Shown here: positions 45,095-53,052 of the stretch, piece after piece
Position numbering within the stretch: position 1 is the first letter of the stretch
How the letters are laid out: every line of letters starts with the position of its first letter
DNA from: Alphaproteobacteria bacterium
GTDB taxonomy: Bacteria > Pseudomonadota > Alphaproteobacteria > Micropepsales > Micropepsaceae
NCBI GenBank assembly: GCA_947475445.1
Contig: CANJLC010000004.1
Coordinates: 1 to 64,000, forward strand
Length of the DNA: 64,000 nucleotides
Direction of reading: 5' to 3'
Translations under genes and position numbers: made by a program
Notes under the pieces: model-generated
What the model saw: only the letters and a program-made list of their open reading frames with translations
The model's database searches: none
Told to the model about the DNA's origin: nothing

Positions 45095-45513
45095 TGCTGT
45101 TCCTGCCCGCTGCGCTGCTGGCGCAGATCGCAGGCGAGGCGCAGGCGGCAAGCCCGCGCGAATGTTGCGGATTGATCGAGGGCGCCGGCGGAGGGCGGGA
45201 TTTTCATGCCACGGCGCTTCACCCCGCGCTTAACCTTGCCGCAGCGCCGGACCGTTTCGAGATTGATCCGGCAGCCCATTTTGCCGCCGTGAAGGCGGCG
45301 CGTGAAAATGGCCATGCGATTATCGGCTGCTATCATTCCCATCCGCAGGGAAGGGCGGAGCCTTCCCGCCATGACGTGGCTGGCGCGCAGGAGGAGAATT
45401 TCCTCTGGCTGATCGCCGGTCCAGAAGGCGTGAAAGCCTTCGCCTATTCCGCCGGGGGCTTTGAACCCGTCAAATTGATATTGGGCGCGGACTTGGTGAC
45501 GTCGTCGCTGTAG
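45094..45513 (+). CDS. M67-family (JAMM) metallopeptidase
   Basis: 139 residues. The JAMM zinc site is complete: Glu at about 23 (PRECCGL), HSHP at 81-84, Ser91 and Asp94, giving HxH-x7-SxxD. Bacterial relatives cleave C-terminal residues from ubiquitin-like sulfur carriers or act on small conjugates; no such partner gene is adjacent. I take ATG 45094, in a TGATG overlap with the preceding stop; GTG 45091 is possible. The 3' end overlaps the DUF6894 gene by 70 bp. Confidence 0.92.
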   Translation: MLFLPAALLAQIAGEAQAASPRECCGLIEGAGGGRDFHATALHPALNLAAAPDRFEIDPAAHFAAVKAARENGHAIIGCYHSHPQGRAEPSRHDVAGAQEENFLWLIAGPEGVKAFAYSAGGFEPVKLILGADLVTSSL

Positions 45514-45764
45514 CTGCGGTACTGGCCGTCACGAAACAGCACATCATCAGCGCTGATCGTCGCCAGAACATCGCCACCTTCGTTGGCGATCTCGATCTGC
45601 CGATGATCCAGCGAACCGCCATGCAGCAGGCGTTCGCCCAGCAATTCGCGATTGGCGTTGATCGCCTCAAGCCGCGCTGCTTCCAGGTCGGCAAGTTCCT
45701 GCCCTTCGATATCCCGGCTAAGGTCATCGCCATTTTCACGGACATGAAAAAAGAAACGGGCCAT
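45444..45764 (-). CDS. DUF6894 family protein
   Basis: 106 residues from ATG 45764 (MARFFFHVRENGDDL). The N-terminal FFFHVRENG... D-EGQELADLEAARLEA pattern is typical of the DUF6894 proteins abundant in alphaproteobacteria, which are small, soluble and of unknown function. The frame opens upstream to 45872 but without family similarity. The last 70 bp lie inside the convergent JAMM gene, so one of the C-termini may not be exact. Confidence 0.8.
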   Translation of the reverse strand: MARFFFHVRENGDDLSRDIEGQELADLEAARLEAINANRELLGERLLHGGSLDHRQIEIANEGGDVLATISADDVLFRDGQYRSYSDDVTKSAPNINLTGSKPPAE

Positions 45765-45902
45765 TTCAGAACCATTTGTTGTGCTTGCAAAAAAACAACG
45801 TAAGCGGCGGGCGCACGTTCCGGTCCCGATTGCGAATTGTTCGCTGGACGTGGGAACTTGCCGGACCTCCAAGAGGCCCCTATAAGCCGTTTCCTGCCTA
45901 AT

Positions 45903-45977
45903 GTTCCCATCGTCTAGCGGTTAGGACGCGGCCCTCTCAAGGCTGAAACCGGGGTTCAATTCCCCGTGGGAGCACCA
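45903..45977 (+). tRNA. tRNA-Glu (anticodon CTC)
   Basis: 75 nt. The acceptor stem pairs GTTCCCA with TGGGAGC (one G-T pair). The anticodon stem CGGCC/GGCTG holds the loop CTCTCAA with anticodon CTC. The T-arm is CCGGGGTTCAATTCCCCG-like, and the 3' CCA is encoded. All identity features fit glutamate. Confidence 0.97.
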
Positions 45978-45999
45978 AAGTTCCATCGCAAAGGTGCCC

Positions 46000-46701
46000 A
46001 TGCGCAGCCTGCATCATCATCGCGAACGTCATCTGGTGGCGCGCATCGGCTGGCTCAGGGCCGCCGTGCTGGGCGCCAATGACGGCATTGTTTCCACGGC
46101 CAGCCTGATCGTGGGTATCGCCGCCGCGGGTGTTGCCAAGGAGGATATCCTTCTCGCCGGGATCGCGGGCCTTGTCGCCGGCGCCATGTCCATGGCGGCC
46201 GGGGAATATGTCTCGGTGAGTTCCCAGGCGGATACGGAAAGCGCCGACCTGGCGCGCGAGCGCGAGGAGTTGCGCACCGATCCGACCGCGGAGCTGGAAG
46301 AACTGGCGGGCATCTATATCAAGCGCGGCCTCGACAAGGACCTGGCGCATCAGGTTGCGCAGGCCCTGACGGCCAAGGACGCGCTTGGCGCGCATGCGCG
46401 CGACGAGCTGGGCATTTCCGAGATCACGACGGCAAGGCCGTTACAGGCTGCGATCTCGTCGGCGATCACTTTCTCCATCGGCGCGGCCATGCCGCTGCTG
46501 GCGGTGATCCTCAGCCCGCGCGACGTCCTGCTTTATGCGGTGGTGGTGGCCTCGCTGCTCTACCTGGCGGCGCTGGGCGCGCTGGGCGCCAGGACGGGCG
46601 GCGCGCAAATCCTGCGCGCCACCGGGCGGGTGACATTCTGGGGCGCCTTTGCCATGGCGGTCACGGCCGGTATCGGCCTTCTCATCGGCCAGGCCGTCTA
46701 G
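46000..46701 (+). CDS. VIT1/CCC1-family membrane transporter
   Basis: 233 residues from ATG 46000 (MRSLHHHRERH); GTG 45994 is an alternative. LRAAVLGANDGIVSTASLIVGIAAAG is the hallmark first helix. Then come a second helix with AGAMSMAAGEYVSVSSQ, a cytosolic metal-binding Glu-rich segment (about 75-135) and three C-terminal helices. The family moves Fe2+ or Mn2+ across membranes, usually for detoxification. The gene starts 22 bp after the tRNA. Confidence 0.93.
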   Translation: MRSLHHHRERHLVARIGWLRAAVLGANDGIVSTASLIVGIAAAGVAKEDILLAGIAGLVAGAMSMAAGEYVSVSSQADTESADLAREREELRTDPTAELEELAGIYIKRGLDKDLAHQVAQALTAKDALGAHARDELGISEITTARPLQAAISSAITFSIGAAMPLLAVILSPRDVLLYAVVVASLLYLAALGALGARTGGAQILRATGRVTFWGAFAMAVTAGIGLLIGQAV

Positions 46702-46790
46702 ATTCGCGCAGCGATGAACGTTTTACCGGGGCGGCGGCAAGCCCAGGGAACCTGCTCTCTCCCGAAACGTTCGTGCTTTGGGAGATTGTC

Positions 46791-46973
46791 ATGCGCAGAT
46801 TGCTTGTTATTGCCCTTGGTCTTTGCGCCGTGGGCGCCCTTTGGAAAGCCGAAGCCGAGGAGGACGGCGCCCCCGTGGCGCTATCGCCTTTCCTGGCGGC
46901 ACTCGCGATCGAGACAGGCATTTTCCTGTTGCGGCGGCACCAGGGCAATTTGCTGATGCAAAGGGACCAATAG
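46791..46973 (+). CDS. Small membrane protein, 60 aa, unknown
   Basis: A short frame starting MRRLLVIALGLCAVGALWKAE, with a GGGAG ribosome binding site 6 bases upstream and two hydrophobic segments (about 4-18 and 33-48). No family recognised. It ends 11 bp before the convergent MFS gene. Reality rests on the good ribosome binding site and sensible membrane topology. Confidence 0.5.
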   Translation: MRRLLVIALGLCAVGALWKAEAEEDGAPVALSPFLAALAIETGIFLLRRHQGNLLMQRDQ

Positions 46974-46984
46974 GTCCAGGGCGA

Positions 46985-48202
46985 TTATGGAAAGGCGCGG
47001 GCAACCGTATAAGCCCGCCGCGCCGACAGCGACAGGAAGATGGCGGGCAGCACCAGCGCCGCCGCCAGCCAGAATGGCGCATTGACGCCCAGCAGCGAGA
47101 AAGCAAAGCCCAGCATCAGCGGACCTGTCAGGCGCGACAGCGCGGCACAGGCATTGTTGAGGCCAAGGCAGCTACCCTGCTCGCAATCATCGCTGTTGCG
47201 CGAGATCAGCGCCGCCACATTGGGCCAGGCGATGGCCTGGCCGCAAGCCGCCAGCGCGATCAATCCCGCGGTGGCGACGGCATTTTGCGACAGGGTAAGA
47301 AGCAGGACGCTGGCTGCCGTCATCGCCATGCCTGCCGCCAGGATCCGGGCTTCGCCAAAGCGCCGTGACAGCGGCCCCACCACCACGATCTGGCAAAAGG
47401 CCGCCACCAGCGCCGCGATGGCGAAGGTATTGCCGACCTGGTGCGGACCCCAGGCAAAGCGGCTCTGCGCCCACAGGCCGAACATGGATTCAATGCCGCT
47501 AAAGGCCGAACCGGACAGAATGGTGACCAGCAGCAGGCGTGCGATGACCGGATGACGGAACAACTCATGGAAGGCGCGGCCCATTTGCGCTTCACCGCGC
47601 GCCGCGCTGCCCTGGACGCGGCTTTCACCCACCAGCAGCGCAAGGCCCGCCACGCAAAGCGCCGACAGGCCGGCGGCGACAAACAGCGGCATGCGAAACC
47701 CGTCATGTCCCGCGGCGGGGTTGGCCAGCCAGCCGCCCATCGCCGGGCCGATGATGAAGCCGACATTGTAGGTGGCGCTGACCCAGGCCATGCGCGAGCT
47801 GCGTTCGCTCTCATGGGTGACATCGGCGAGATAGGATTGCACCACCGAATTGTTGCCGGCCGCGATGCCGCCCAGGAAACGCACTGCAAAAGCGGCGCCG
47901 ATGCTGGGGGCGAAAGCCAGCGCCAGGTAGCAGGCGCAGTTGCCGCAGACGGTCAGCATCAGCACGGGCTTGCGGCCGATGCGGTCCGACAGGCGGCCCC
48001 AGAAAGGCTCGCCAAAGAAGGCGCCGATCGAATAGGCGGAGAAAATCAGCGCCACCTGCCAGGACGCGGCCTGGAAACTTTCGGCATAAAAAGGCAGCAA
48101 CGGCACAATGATGCCAAAGCCGATCATGTTGACGAACATCACCGTCAGCAAGATCGTCAGGGCACTGCCGGATACTTCTTCCTGCTGGCCGTTATGGCGC
48201 AT
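46985..48202 (-). CDS. Major facilitator superfamily transporter (TetA-like, DHA1)
   Basis: 405 residues from ATG 48202 (MRHNGQQEEVSG), with 12 predicted membrane helices. The loop 2-3 motif GRLSDRIGRKPVL and the motif C region VGFIIGPAMGGWLA in helix 5 identify a drug:H+ antiporter of the TetA type. Substrate unknown. The frame continues upstream for 250 residues, but that part is antisense to secF and is not real. It is divergent from secF across about 200 bp. Confidence 0.92.
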   Translation of the reverse strand: MRHNGQQEEVSGSALTILLTVMFVNMIGFGIIVPLLPFYAESFQAASWQVALIFSAYSIGAFFGEPFWGRLSDRIGRKPVLMLTVCGNCACYLALAFAPSIGAAFAVRFLGGIAAGNNSVVQSYLADVTHESERSSRMAWVSATYNVGFIIGPAMGGWLANPAAGHDGFRMPLFVAAGLSALCVAGLALLVGESRVQGSAARGEAQMGRAFHELFRHPVIARLLLVTILSGSAFSGIESMFGLWAQSRFAWGPHQVGNTFAIAALVAAFCQIVVVGPLSRRFGEARILAAGMAMTAASVLLLTLSQNAVATAGLIALAACGQAIAWPNVAALISRNSDDCEQGSCLGLNNACAALSRLTGPLMLGFAFSLLGVNAPFWLAAALVLPAIFLSLSARRAYTVARAFP

Positions 48203-48403
48203 TCTCGACGGTCGCGGCGCCGTTTCAAAAACGGCCGGCGCTCCTCCCCGGCGGAATTGTGTAGCGGCTTTGCCCGCGCCATCAAGCGCCCGTCCGTCCC
48301 GGCGCCAGATCGCCCCTAAAAAGAGCGGAAAAGCGGGATTTTCCCAGCTTGTTCGGGCGGCCCCGGCCTTGTAGGTTCCAGCGCCCGAAACAGAAAGCCT
48401 GCC

Positions 48404-49369
48404 ATGCCCCTGCTGCGATTCATCCCCGAAGCCACCAACATCGATTTTGTCGGGTTTCGCTATGTCGCTTTCGCCATTGACGGGTTGCTGTTGCTGATCT
48501 CGATCGGCGCCATTGTCTGGCAGGGCTTCAACCTGGGCATCGATTTCAAGGGTGGCATCCTGGTGGAAGTGAAATCCGCCAAGGTCATCGATGTCGGCCC
48601 GATGCGCGAGATGGTCGGCACGCTGGGCTTTGGCGAAACCCAGATCCAGTATTTCGGCGGCGGCGTGTGCGACAAGCCCGTCAACAGCTGCGTCATGATC
48701 CGCGTGCTGCCGCGCGAGGCCAAGGCGGGTGAAGACCAGAATGTGATCGACCAGCAGGTTGTCACCACGCTCAAGGCCAAGCTGGGCAGCGGTTATGAAT
48801 TCCGCCGCACCGAAGTGGTGGGCCCCAAGGTCAGCGAAGAACTTTTCACCGACGGCGTGAAGGCCACGGTGCTGGCCATCATCATGATCGCGATCTATGT
48901 CGCGGTGCGATTTGAATGGCAGTATGGCATCGGCGCCGCCTTCGCCACCGGCCATGACGTGCTGGTGACAGCGGGGCTGTTTGCGCTGTTCCAGCTGGAT
49001 TTCAGCCTGACGGCCGTGGCGGCCTTGCTGACCCTGGCAGGCTATTCAATCAACGATACGGTTGTGGTGTTCGACCGAATTCGCGAAAACCGGCGCAAAT
49101 ACAAGCGCATGAAGCTGGCAGAATTGATCAATCTTTCCACCAACCAGATGGTGACGCGAACCATTCTGACCTCGGTGGCGACCTCCATGTCGCTGATACC
49201 GTTGCTGCTGTTCGGTGGTCCGGCGCTGTTCGACTTCTCCGCCCCGATCCTGTTCGGCATCGTGGTGGGCACCTTCTCGTCGATCTATGTGGCGGCCGCG
49301 CTGCTGCTCTACCTGCCCGCACCGGCAGGCCAGGTTGATGGCAAGGCCGACGCAGAAGTCCCCGCCTAA
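48404..49369 (+). CDS. secF: Protein translocase subunit SecF
   Basis: 321 residues. First membrane helix at about 22-40, then the NLGIDFKGGILVEV motif, a periplasmic domain and five further helices with LTLAGYSINDTVVVFDRIREN (about 214-234), typical of SecF. It works with SecD to pull proteins through SecYEG using the proton gradient. No secD or yajC is upstream; the neighbour is a divergent MFS gene. The stop overlaps that of the convergent eipA by 4 bp. Confidence 0.96.
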   Translation: MPLLRFIPEATNIDFVGFRYVAFAIDGLLLLISIGAIVWQGFNLGIDFKGGILVEVKSAKVIDVGPMREMVGTLGFGETQIQYFGGGVCDKPVNSCVMIRVLPREAKAGEDQNVIDQQVVTTLKAKLGSGYEFRRTEVVGPKVSEELFTDGVKATVLAIIMIAIYVAVRFEWQYGIGAAFATGHDVLVTAGLFALFQLDFSLTAVAALLTLAGYSINDTVVVFDRIRENRRKYKRMKLAELINLSTNQMVTRTILTSVATSMSLIPLLLFGGPALFDFSAPILFGIVVGTFSSIYVAAALLLYLPAPAGQVDGKADAEVPA

Positions 49370-49968
49370 AGCGGGAACCAGTCGCGATCTTCGGTGTAGA
49401 CTTGGTAATGCGCGTTGACGCCGGCGCGGATGCCGACGCCCATGCGCATCGGCGCCAGGGTCACGCCGCCGCTGCGCAGGTAATTGATGCCCAGCCCCGC
49501 CACGACATAGATGCTGCCTTCCACGCCGGGGAAACGCTGGAACAGGCGGCGGTCCTCGCGCAGATTATAGACAAGGGTGAAGCTCTTGGAGGCGTTGCCG
49601 CCGGCGTCAAAGCCCACGGACGGACCTTTCCAATAGACTTTCTTGGGCTCGGCGGATTTTCGGATCAGCCAGCCCGAGCCATAGCGCACCCCAAATATGA
49701 ACGCGCCCGAGCCTTCATCGCCCGTGATATAGGCGTCCGGTTCGCCGAGTTCGGCGAAAACATGCTGCACGCCCTTGGCCATGGCCTCGGTGGTGATGCC
49801 GAAGAAATCCGCGCCCGCCCGGGTGATTTCGTTGGCGGTGTAGCGCAGATCATGGTCGCTGGCCGAAGGCGGCGGCGTTTGCGGCGGGGACTGCTGGTTT
49901 TGCGCCAGCGCCGCCGAGGGGCTGACACCCAGCGCGATCAGGCTGGCGATGAATTGCTTGCGGTCCAT
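49366..49968 (-). CDS. DUF1134 periplasmic protein (EipA-like)
   Basis: 200 residues with a signal peptide (MDRKQFIASLIALGVSPSAALA, likely cut after ALA-22), a Pro/Gln-rich linker, then the DUF1134 domain (about 40-200, with GSGWLIRKS, VYWKGPSVGFDAGGNASK, GINYLRSGGVTLAPMRMGVG). EipA of Brucella is a periplasmic envelope-integrity protein whose gene is regulated by CtrA. No CtrA box is visible upstream here beyond a single TTAAC at about 50030. Confidence 0.92.
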   Translation of the reverse strand: MDRKQFIASLIALGVSPSAALAQNQQSPPQTPPPSASDHDLRYTANEITRAGADFFGITTEAMAKGVQHVFAELGEPDAYITGDEGSGAFIFGVRYGSGWLIRKSAEPKKVYWKGPSVGFDAGGNASKSFTLVYNLREDRRLFQRFPGVEGSIYVVAGLGINYLRSGGVTLAPMRMGVGIRAGVNAHYQVYTEDRDWFPL

Positions 49969-50053
49969 GGTCGCTCCTTGCGAATCAAAGTGCCCGTCCG
50001 CGCGAAGCTTTGCACAGATTTTGGCTATTTAACAGCCGGTCTATAATGGGGCG

Positions 50054-50293
50054 ATGGACAGTTCCGAGAAAAGTCCCCTTTCACCTGCCGGATGGATCGC
50101 CATCGCCGTCTTGCTGGCGCTGCTGGGCTGGGCTGGCTGGTATGCTTGGGGCGCCTGGGATTCCATGCAGGGCGTTCACATGAGCGCCTTGGGCTGGACA
50201 TTCCTGGTGCTGGGCGCAGTGGTGACCTTTGTGGTCGGCGCCGGATTGATGGCGCTGGTGTTTTACTCCAGCCGTCATGACATGGACAGGTAG
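50054..50293 (+). CDS. Small two-helix membrane protein, 79 aa, unknown
   Basis: Starts MDSSEKSPLSPAGWIAIAV. Hydrophobic helices at about 13-32 and 43-68, with Trp-rich first helix (GWAGWYAWGAW). No family recognised. A perfect TATAAT at 50042-50047 lies just before the start codon, so the mRNA would be nearly leaderless if this is the promoter; the -35 (TTGGCT, 15-base spacing) is weak. The gene abuts the convergent cysQ stop without a gap. Confidence 0.6.
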   Translation: MDSSEKSPLSPAGWIAIAVLLALLGWAGWYAWGAWDSMQGVHMSALGWTFLVLGAVVTFVVGAGLMALVFYSSRHDMDR

Positions 50294-51031
50294 TTACAGA
50301 ATTCCGCGCGCGACAAAGCCCGGATTTTCAAAACCCGGTTTGCCGTAACCCAGATTCATCCCGCTCCAGCGCTTGACGCTGCCGCCCGCTGCCATCAGCA
50401 CGGCATGGCCCGCGGCTGTATCCCATTCCATGGTGCGTCCTCCGCGGGCATAGATGTCTGCCTCGCCGGCCGCCACCAGGCAGAATTTCAGCGACGAACC
50501 GGCGCTGACGAATTGCTTCACCTTGAAGTCCTTCAGGAATTTTTCCGTCGCCGCGTCATTGTGCGAGCGGCTGCCCACCGCAATCAGCCCGTCCGCCGGC
50601 GCAGGCCGCGCGCGAATGGGCCTTGCGCCTTCAAAGGCGCCCAATGCGTCGCCCAGGAACATGCGGTTGATGGCGGGCGCGAAAACTGCGCCGGCCACCG
50701 GCACGCCGTTCACCACTTCGGCGATGTTGACCGTGAACTCGCCATTGCCGGAAATGAATTCCCTTGTGCCATCCAGCGGGTCCACCAGAAAGAAGCGCTC
50801 CGCCGCGGCGACAACGCGTCCGGCGGCGGCTTCTTCCTCCGCCACAACGGGCACGTTCGGGAAAGCCTTGGCCAGCTCGGCCAGGATCAGGCCTTCGGCC
50901 TCTTCATCGGCAAGCGTGACGGGGGAATTGTCGGTCTTCTGGCGGATTTCCGCGCCGGTTTGGTAATGGCGCATCACCACCGCCCCGGCCCGGGCGGCGA
51001 TCTCGGCCAGTATCTGGGCCGTTGCGGCCAT
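50294..51031 (-). CDS. cysQ: 3'(2'),5'-bisphosphate nucleotidase CysQ
   Basis: 245 residues of the inositol-monophosphatase-like family. It hydrolyses PAP (and PAPS), by-products of sulfate assimilation. VVAEEEAA, FFLVDPLDGTREFISGNGEFTVNIA (the DPLDGT metal motif at about 83-88) and WDTAAGHAVLMAAGG are CysQ signatures. Start ATG 51031 (MAATAQILAEI). A CtrA box starts 2 bp upstream, between it and chpT. Confidence 0.93.
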   Translation of the reverse strand: MAATAQILAEIAARAGAVVMRHYQTGAEIRQKTDNSPVTLADEEAEGLILAELAKAFPNVPVVAEEEAAAGRVVAAAERFFLVDPLDGTREFISGNGEFTVNIAEVVNGVPVAGAVFAPAINRMFLGDALGAFEGARPIRARPAPADGLIAVGSRSHNDAATEKFLKDFKVKQFVSAGSSLKFCLVAAGEADIYARGGRTMEWDTAAGHAVLMAAGGSVKRWSGMNLGYGKPGFENPGFVARGIL

Positions 51032-51032
51032 A

Positions 51033-51047
51033 TTAAGAATTCCTTAA
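51033..51047. promoter_or_regulatory. CtrA box upstream of chpT, TTAA-N7-TTAA
   Basis: TTAAGAATTCCTTAA is a perfect CtrA full site and also an inverted repeat around the centre. It lies between divergent cysQ (start 51031) and chpT (start 51096), 49 bp upstream of chpT. ChpT relays phosphate to CtrA, so CtrA acting on chpT would close a feedback loop. A partly matching TTAG follows at 51053. Confidence 0.7.
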
Positions 51048-51095
51048 GACGCGTTAGGCTTGTTTACCAAATATTATCAACGCCGGACAAAGCCC

Positions 51096-51719
51096 ATGAC
51101 CGAGATTGAATTTTCCGCCCTGATGGTGAGCAAGGTCTGCCATGACCTTGTGGGGCCTTTGGGCGCCGTGATCAACGGCCTTGAGGTCCTGGAAGACGAA
51201 CGCGACGCCGATATGCGCGAGGAGGCCCTGAAGCTGGTGACCTCCAGCGCCAACCAGGCCCTGGCCCGCATCCAGTTCATGCGCATCGCCTTTGGCGCCG
51301 CGGGCTCGGCAGGTGCCGAACTGGACCTCAATGAAGTGGGACGGCTGGTGACCGAGCTTCTGGCCGGGGGCAAGGTCACGCTGGAATGGAATGTCCCCCA
51401 TGTCTATTGGGCCAAGGACTGGGCCAAATTGCTGATGAATTCGACCCTGCTGGCGGCCGATTGCCTGCCGCGCGGCGGGGCGGTGACGGTGGATGCCGGG
51501 ACTGATCCGGCCATGCCCAGCTTCAGGATCCGCGCCAGCGGCCTCAATGCCCGGATCACCGAGGAGGTTGGACGCTCCATCCGCGGCGAGGCCCAGATGG
51601 AAGCGGTGGATGCCCGCGGCATCCAGCCCTATCTGACCCATCGCCTGTCGCGCACCGTCAATGCGGGCCTGACCATCGCGCTGGCGGATGACGGCGCGGT
51701 GGAGCTAACCTCAGGTTGA
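51096..51719 (+). CDS. chpT: Histidine phosphotransferase ChpT
   Basis: 207 residues from ATG 51096 (MTEIEFSALM). The helical hairpin carries the phosphorylated His in SKVCHDLVGPLGAVINGLE (His16). A degenerate ATPase-like domain follows (about 75-207), as in ChpT of Caulobacter, which passes phosphate from CckA to CtrA and CpdR. The frame can extend 12 residues upstream. It is followed by a receiver gene and cheR on the same strand. A perfect CtrA box lies upstream. Confidence 0.95.
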   Translation: MTEIEFSALMVSKVCHDLVGPLGAVINGLEVLEDERDADMREEALKLVTSSANQALARIQFMRIAFGAAGSAGAELDLNEVGRLVTELLAGGKVTLEWNVPHVYWAKDWAKLLMNSTLLAADCLPRGGAVTVDAGTDPAMPSFRIRASGLNARITEEVGRSIRGEAQMEAVDARGIQPYLTHRLSRTVNAGLTIALADDGAVELTSG

Positions 51720-51820
51720 AAAAAGGGCCGGTCTAAAGCCCCTGTTTACCTTCCCGCCTGTAATGTTTGCCCGCTTTGGCTGCCTTTTTGGGGCCAGATG
51801 CTAACGGGAATTATTCGCCC

Positions 51821-52225
51821 ATGGCCCATTGCCTGATCGTGGACGACAGCCGCGTCATACGCACTGTTGCGCGCCGCATATTCGAGGAACTGAATTTCGT
51901 CACCGCCGAAGCGGAAGACGGCATGTCAGCCCTGCGCGCCGTGCGCGAGAAAATGCCCGACCTGGTTTTGCTCGACTGGTCCATGCCCGGCATGACCGGC
52001 ATGGAAATCGTGCGCAGCCTGCGCGCCCAGCCCGGCGGCGATTGCCCCATCATCCTGGTTTGCACCACCGAAGTGGATGCCACCGAGATCGCCCATGCCG
52101 TGGCGGCCGGGATCGACGATTACATCATGAAGCCGTTCGACCGCGAAAGCCTGGCTGCCAAGCTGGCCGAACTGCATCCCCATCGTTCGGACGCGCGTCC
52201 CCAGAGCGCCGTCGCCGGCGCCTGA
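51821..52225 (+). CDS. CheY-like single-domain response regulator
   Basis: 134 residues, a lone receiver domain: acidic pair in IVDDSRVIR (Asp8-Asp9), phosphorylation site Asp52 in VLLDWSMPGMTG, the Thr/Lys positions in CTTEVD and MKPFDRE. No output domain. Its place between chpT and cheR suggests a role in motility or cell-cycle signalling. Start ATG 51821 (MAHCLIVDDS), 101 bp after chpT; cheR begins 2 bp after its stop. Confidence 0.92.
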   Translation: MAHCLIVDDSRVIRTVARRIFEELNFVTAEAEDGMSALRAVREKMPDLVLLDWSMPGMTGMEIVRSLRAQPGGDCPIILVCTTEVDATEIAHAVAAGIDDYIMKPFDRESLAAKLAELHPHRSDARPQSAVAGA

Positions 52226-52227
52226 AA

Positions 52228-53052
52228 ATGTCTCCCGACAATTTCGATATCCTGGCCCGCCTGGTGCACCGGCGTGCCGGCATTGTGCTGACCCAGGACA
52301 AGCGCGCCCTGATCGAGCGGCGGCTGGTGCCGGTGATGCGCCGTTTTGGCTTCAAGGACCGGGCGCAATTGATGCGCGAATTGCGGCTGGGGCATGAAGC
52401 GCTGGCCGCTTGCGTGACCGAAGCAATGACCGTCAACGAGACCAGCTTCTTTCGCGATGCCGACCTGTTTGCCCGCCTGGGCACCGAGATATTGCCCTCG
52501 CTGCTGGCGGCGCGGGCAAAGGAAAAGCGCCTGCGCATCTGGTCGGCAGCCTGTGCGGCGGGGCAGGAAGCCTATTGCATCGCCATGATGCTCGACAGCT
52601 TGGGGCTGGCCCGCGAAGGCTGGAATATCGAATTGATCGCCACCGACATTTCCGCCGAAGCCATCGCCCGCGCCGAGCGCGGCTTTTATTCTACCTTTGA
52701 GACCCAGCGGGGCCTCAGCGACGGCGACCTTGCGGTGTGGTTCCGCGCCGAGGAGGGCGGCCATGCCATCGCCAGCCATCTGCGCGGCATGGTGCGCTTT
52801 CGCCGCTTCAACCTGCTGGATTCCTATGGCTGGCTGGACGATCTTGATTTGGTGCTTTGCCGCAATGTGCTGATCTATTTCGACGGCGCCACCAAGGCTT
52901 CGGTGCTGGAGCGTATCGCCGAGACCATGGCGCCGCATGGCATGCTGGTGGTGGGTGAAACCGAAACCGCGCCGTCAGGATTGTATCGCGCCTTGCCGGG
53001 CGGCGATGGAATCTATGCCCGCGTACCGGTGCGCCGTCTGAAATCGGCCTAA
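52228..53052 (+). CDS. cheR: Chemotaxis protein methyltransferase CheR
   Basis: 274 residues. It has an N-terminal helical domain (about 1-70), then the SAM-binding domain with VNETSFFRD, IWSAACAAGQEAYCIAMML, ATDISAEAIARAERG and LCRNVLIYFD, all characteristic. It methylates glutamates of chemoreceptors; no receptor, cheA or cheB is nearby. The start at 52228 (MSPDNFDILARL) is 2 bp after the receiver stop. The stop overlaps that of the convergent Kdo hydroxylase gene by 4 bp. Confidence 0.94.
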   Translation: MSPDNFDILARLVHRRAGIVLTQDKRALIERRLVPVMRRFGFKDRAQLMRELRLGHEALAACVTEAMTVNETSFFRDADLFARLGTEILPSLLAARAKEKRLRIWSAACAAGQEAYCIAMMLDSLGLAREGWNIELIATDISAEAIARAERGFYSTFETQRGLSDGDLAVWFRAEEGGHAIASHLRGMVRFRRFNLLDSYGWLDDLDLVLCRNVLIYFDGATKASVLERIAETMAPHGMLVVGETETAPSGLYRALPGGDGIYARVPVRRLKSA

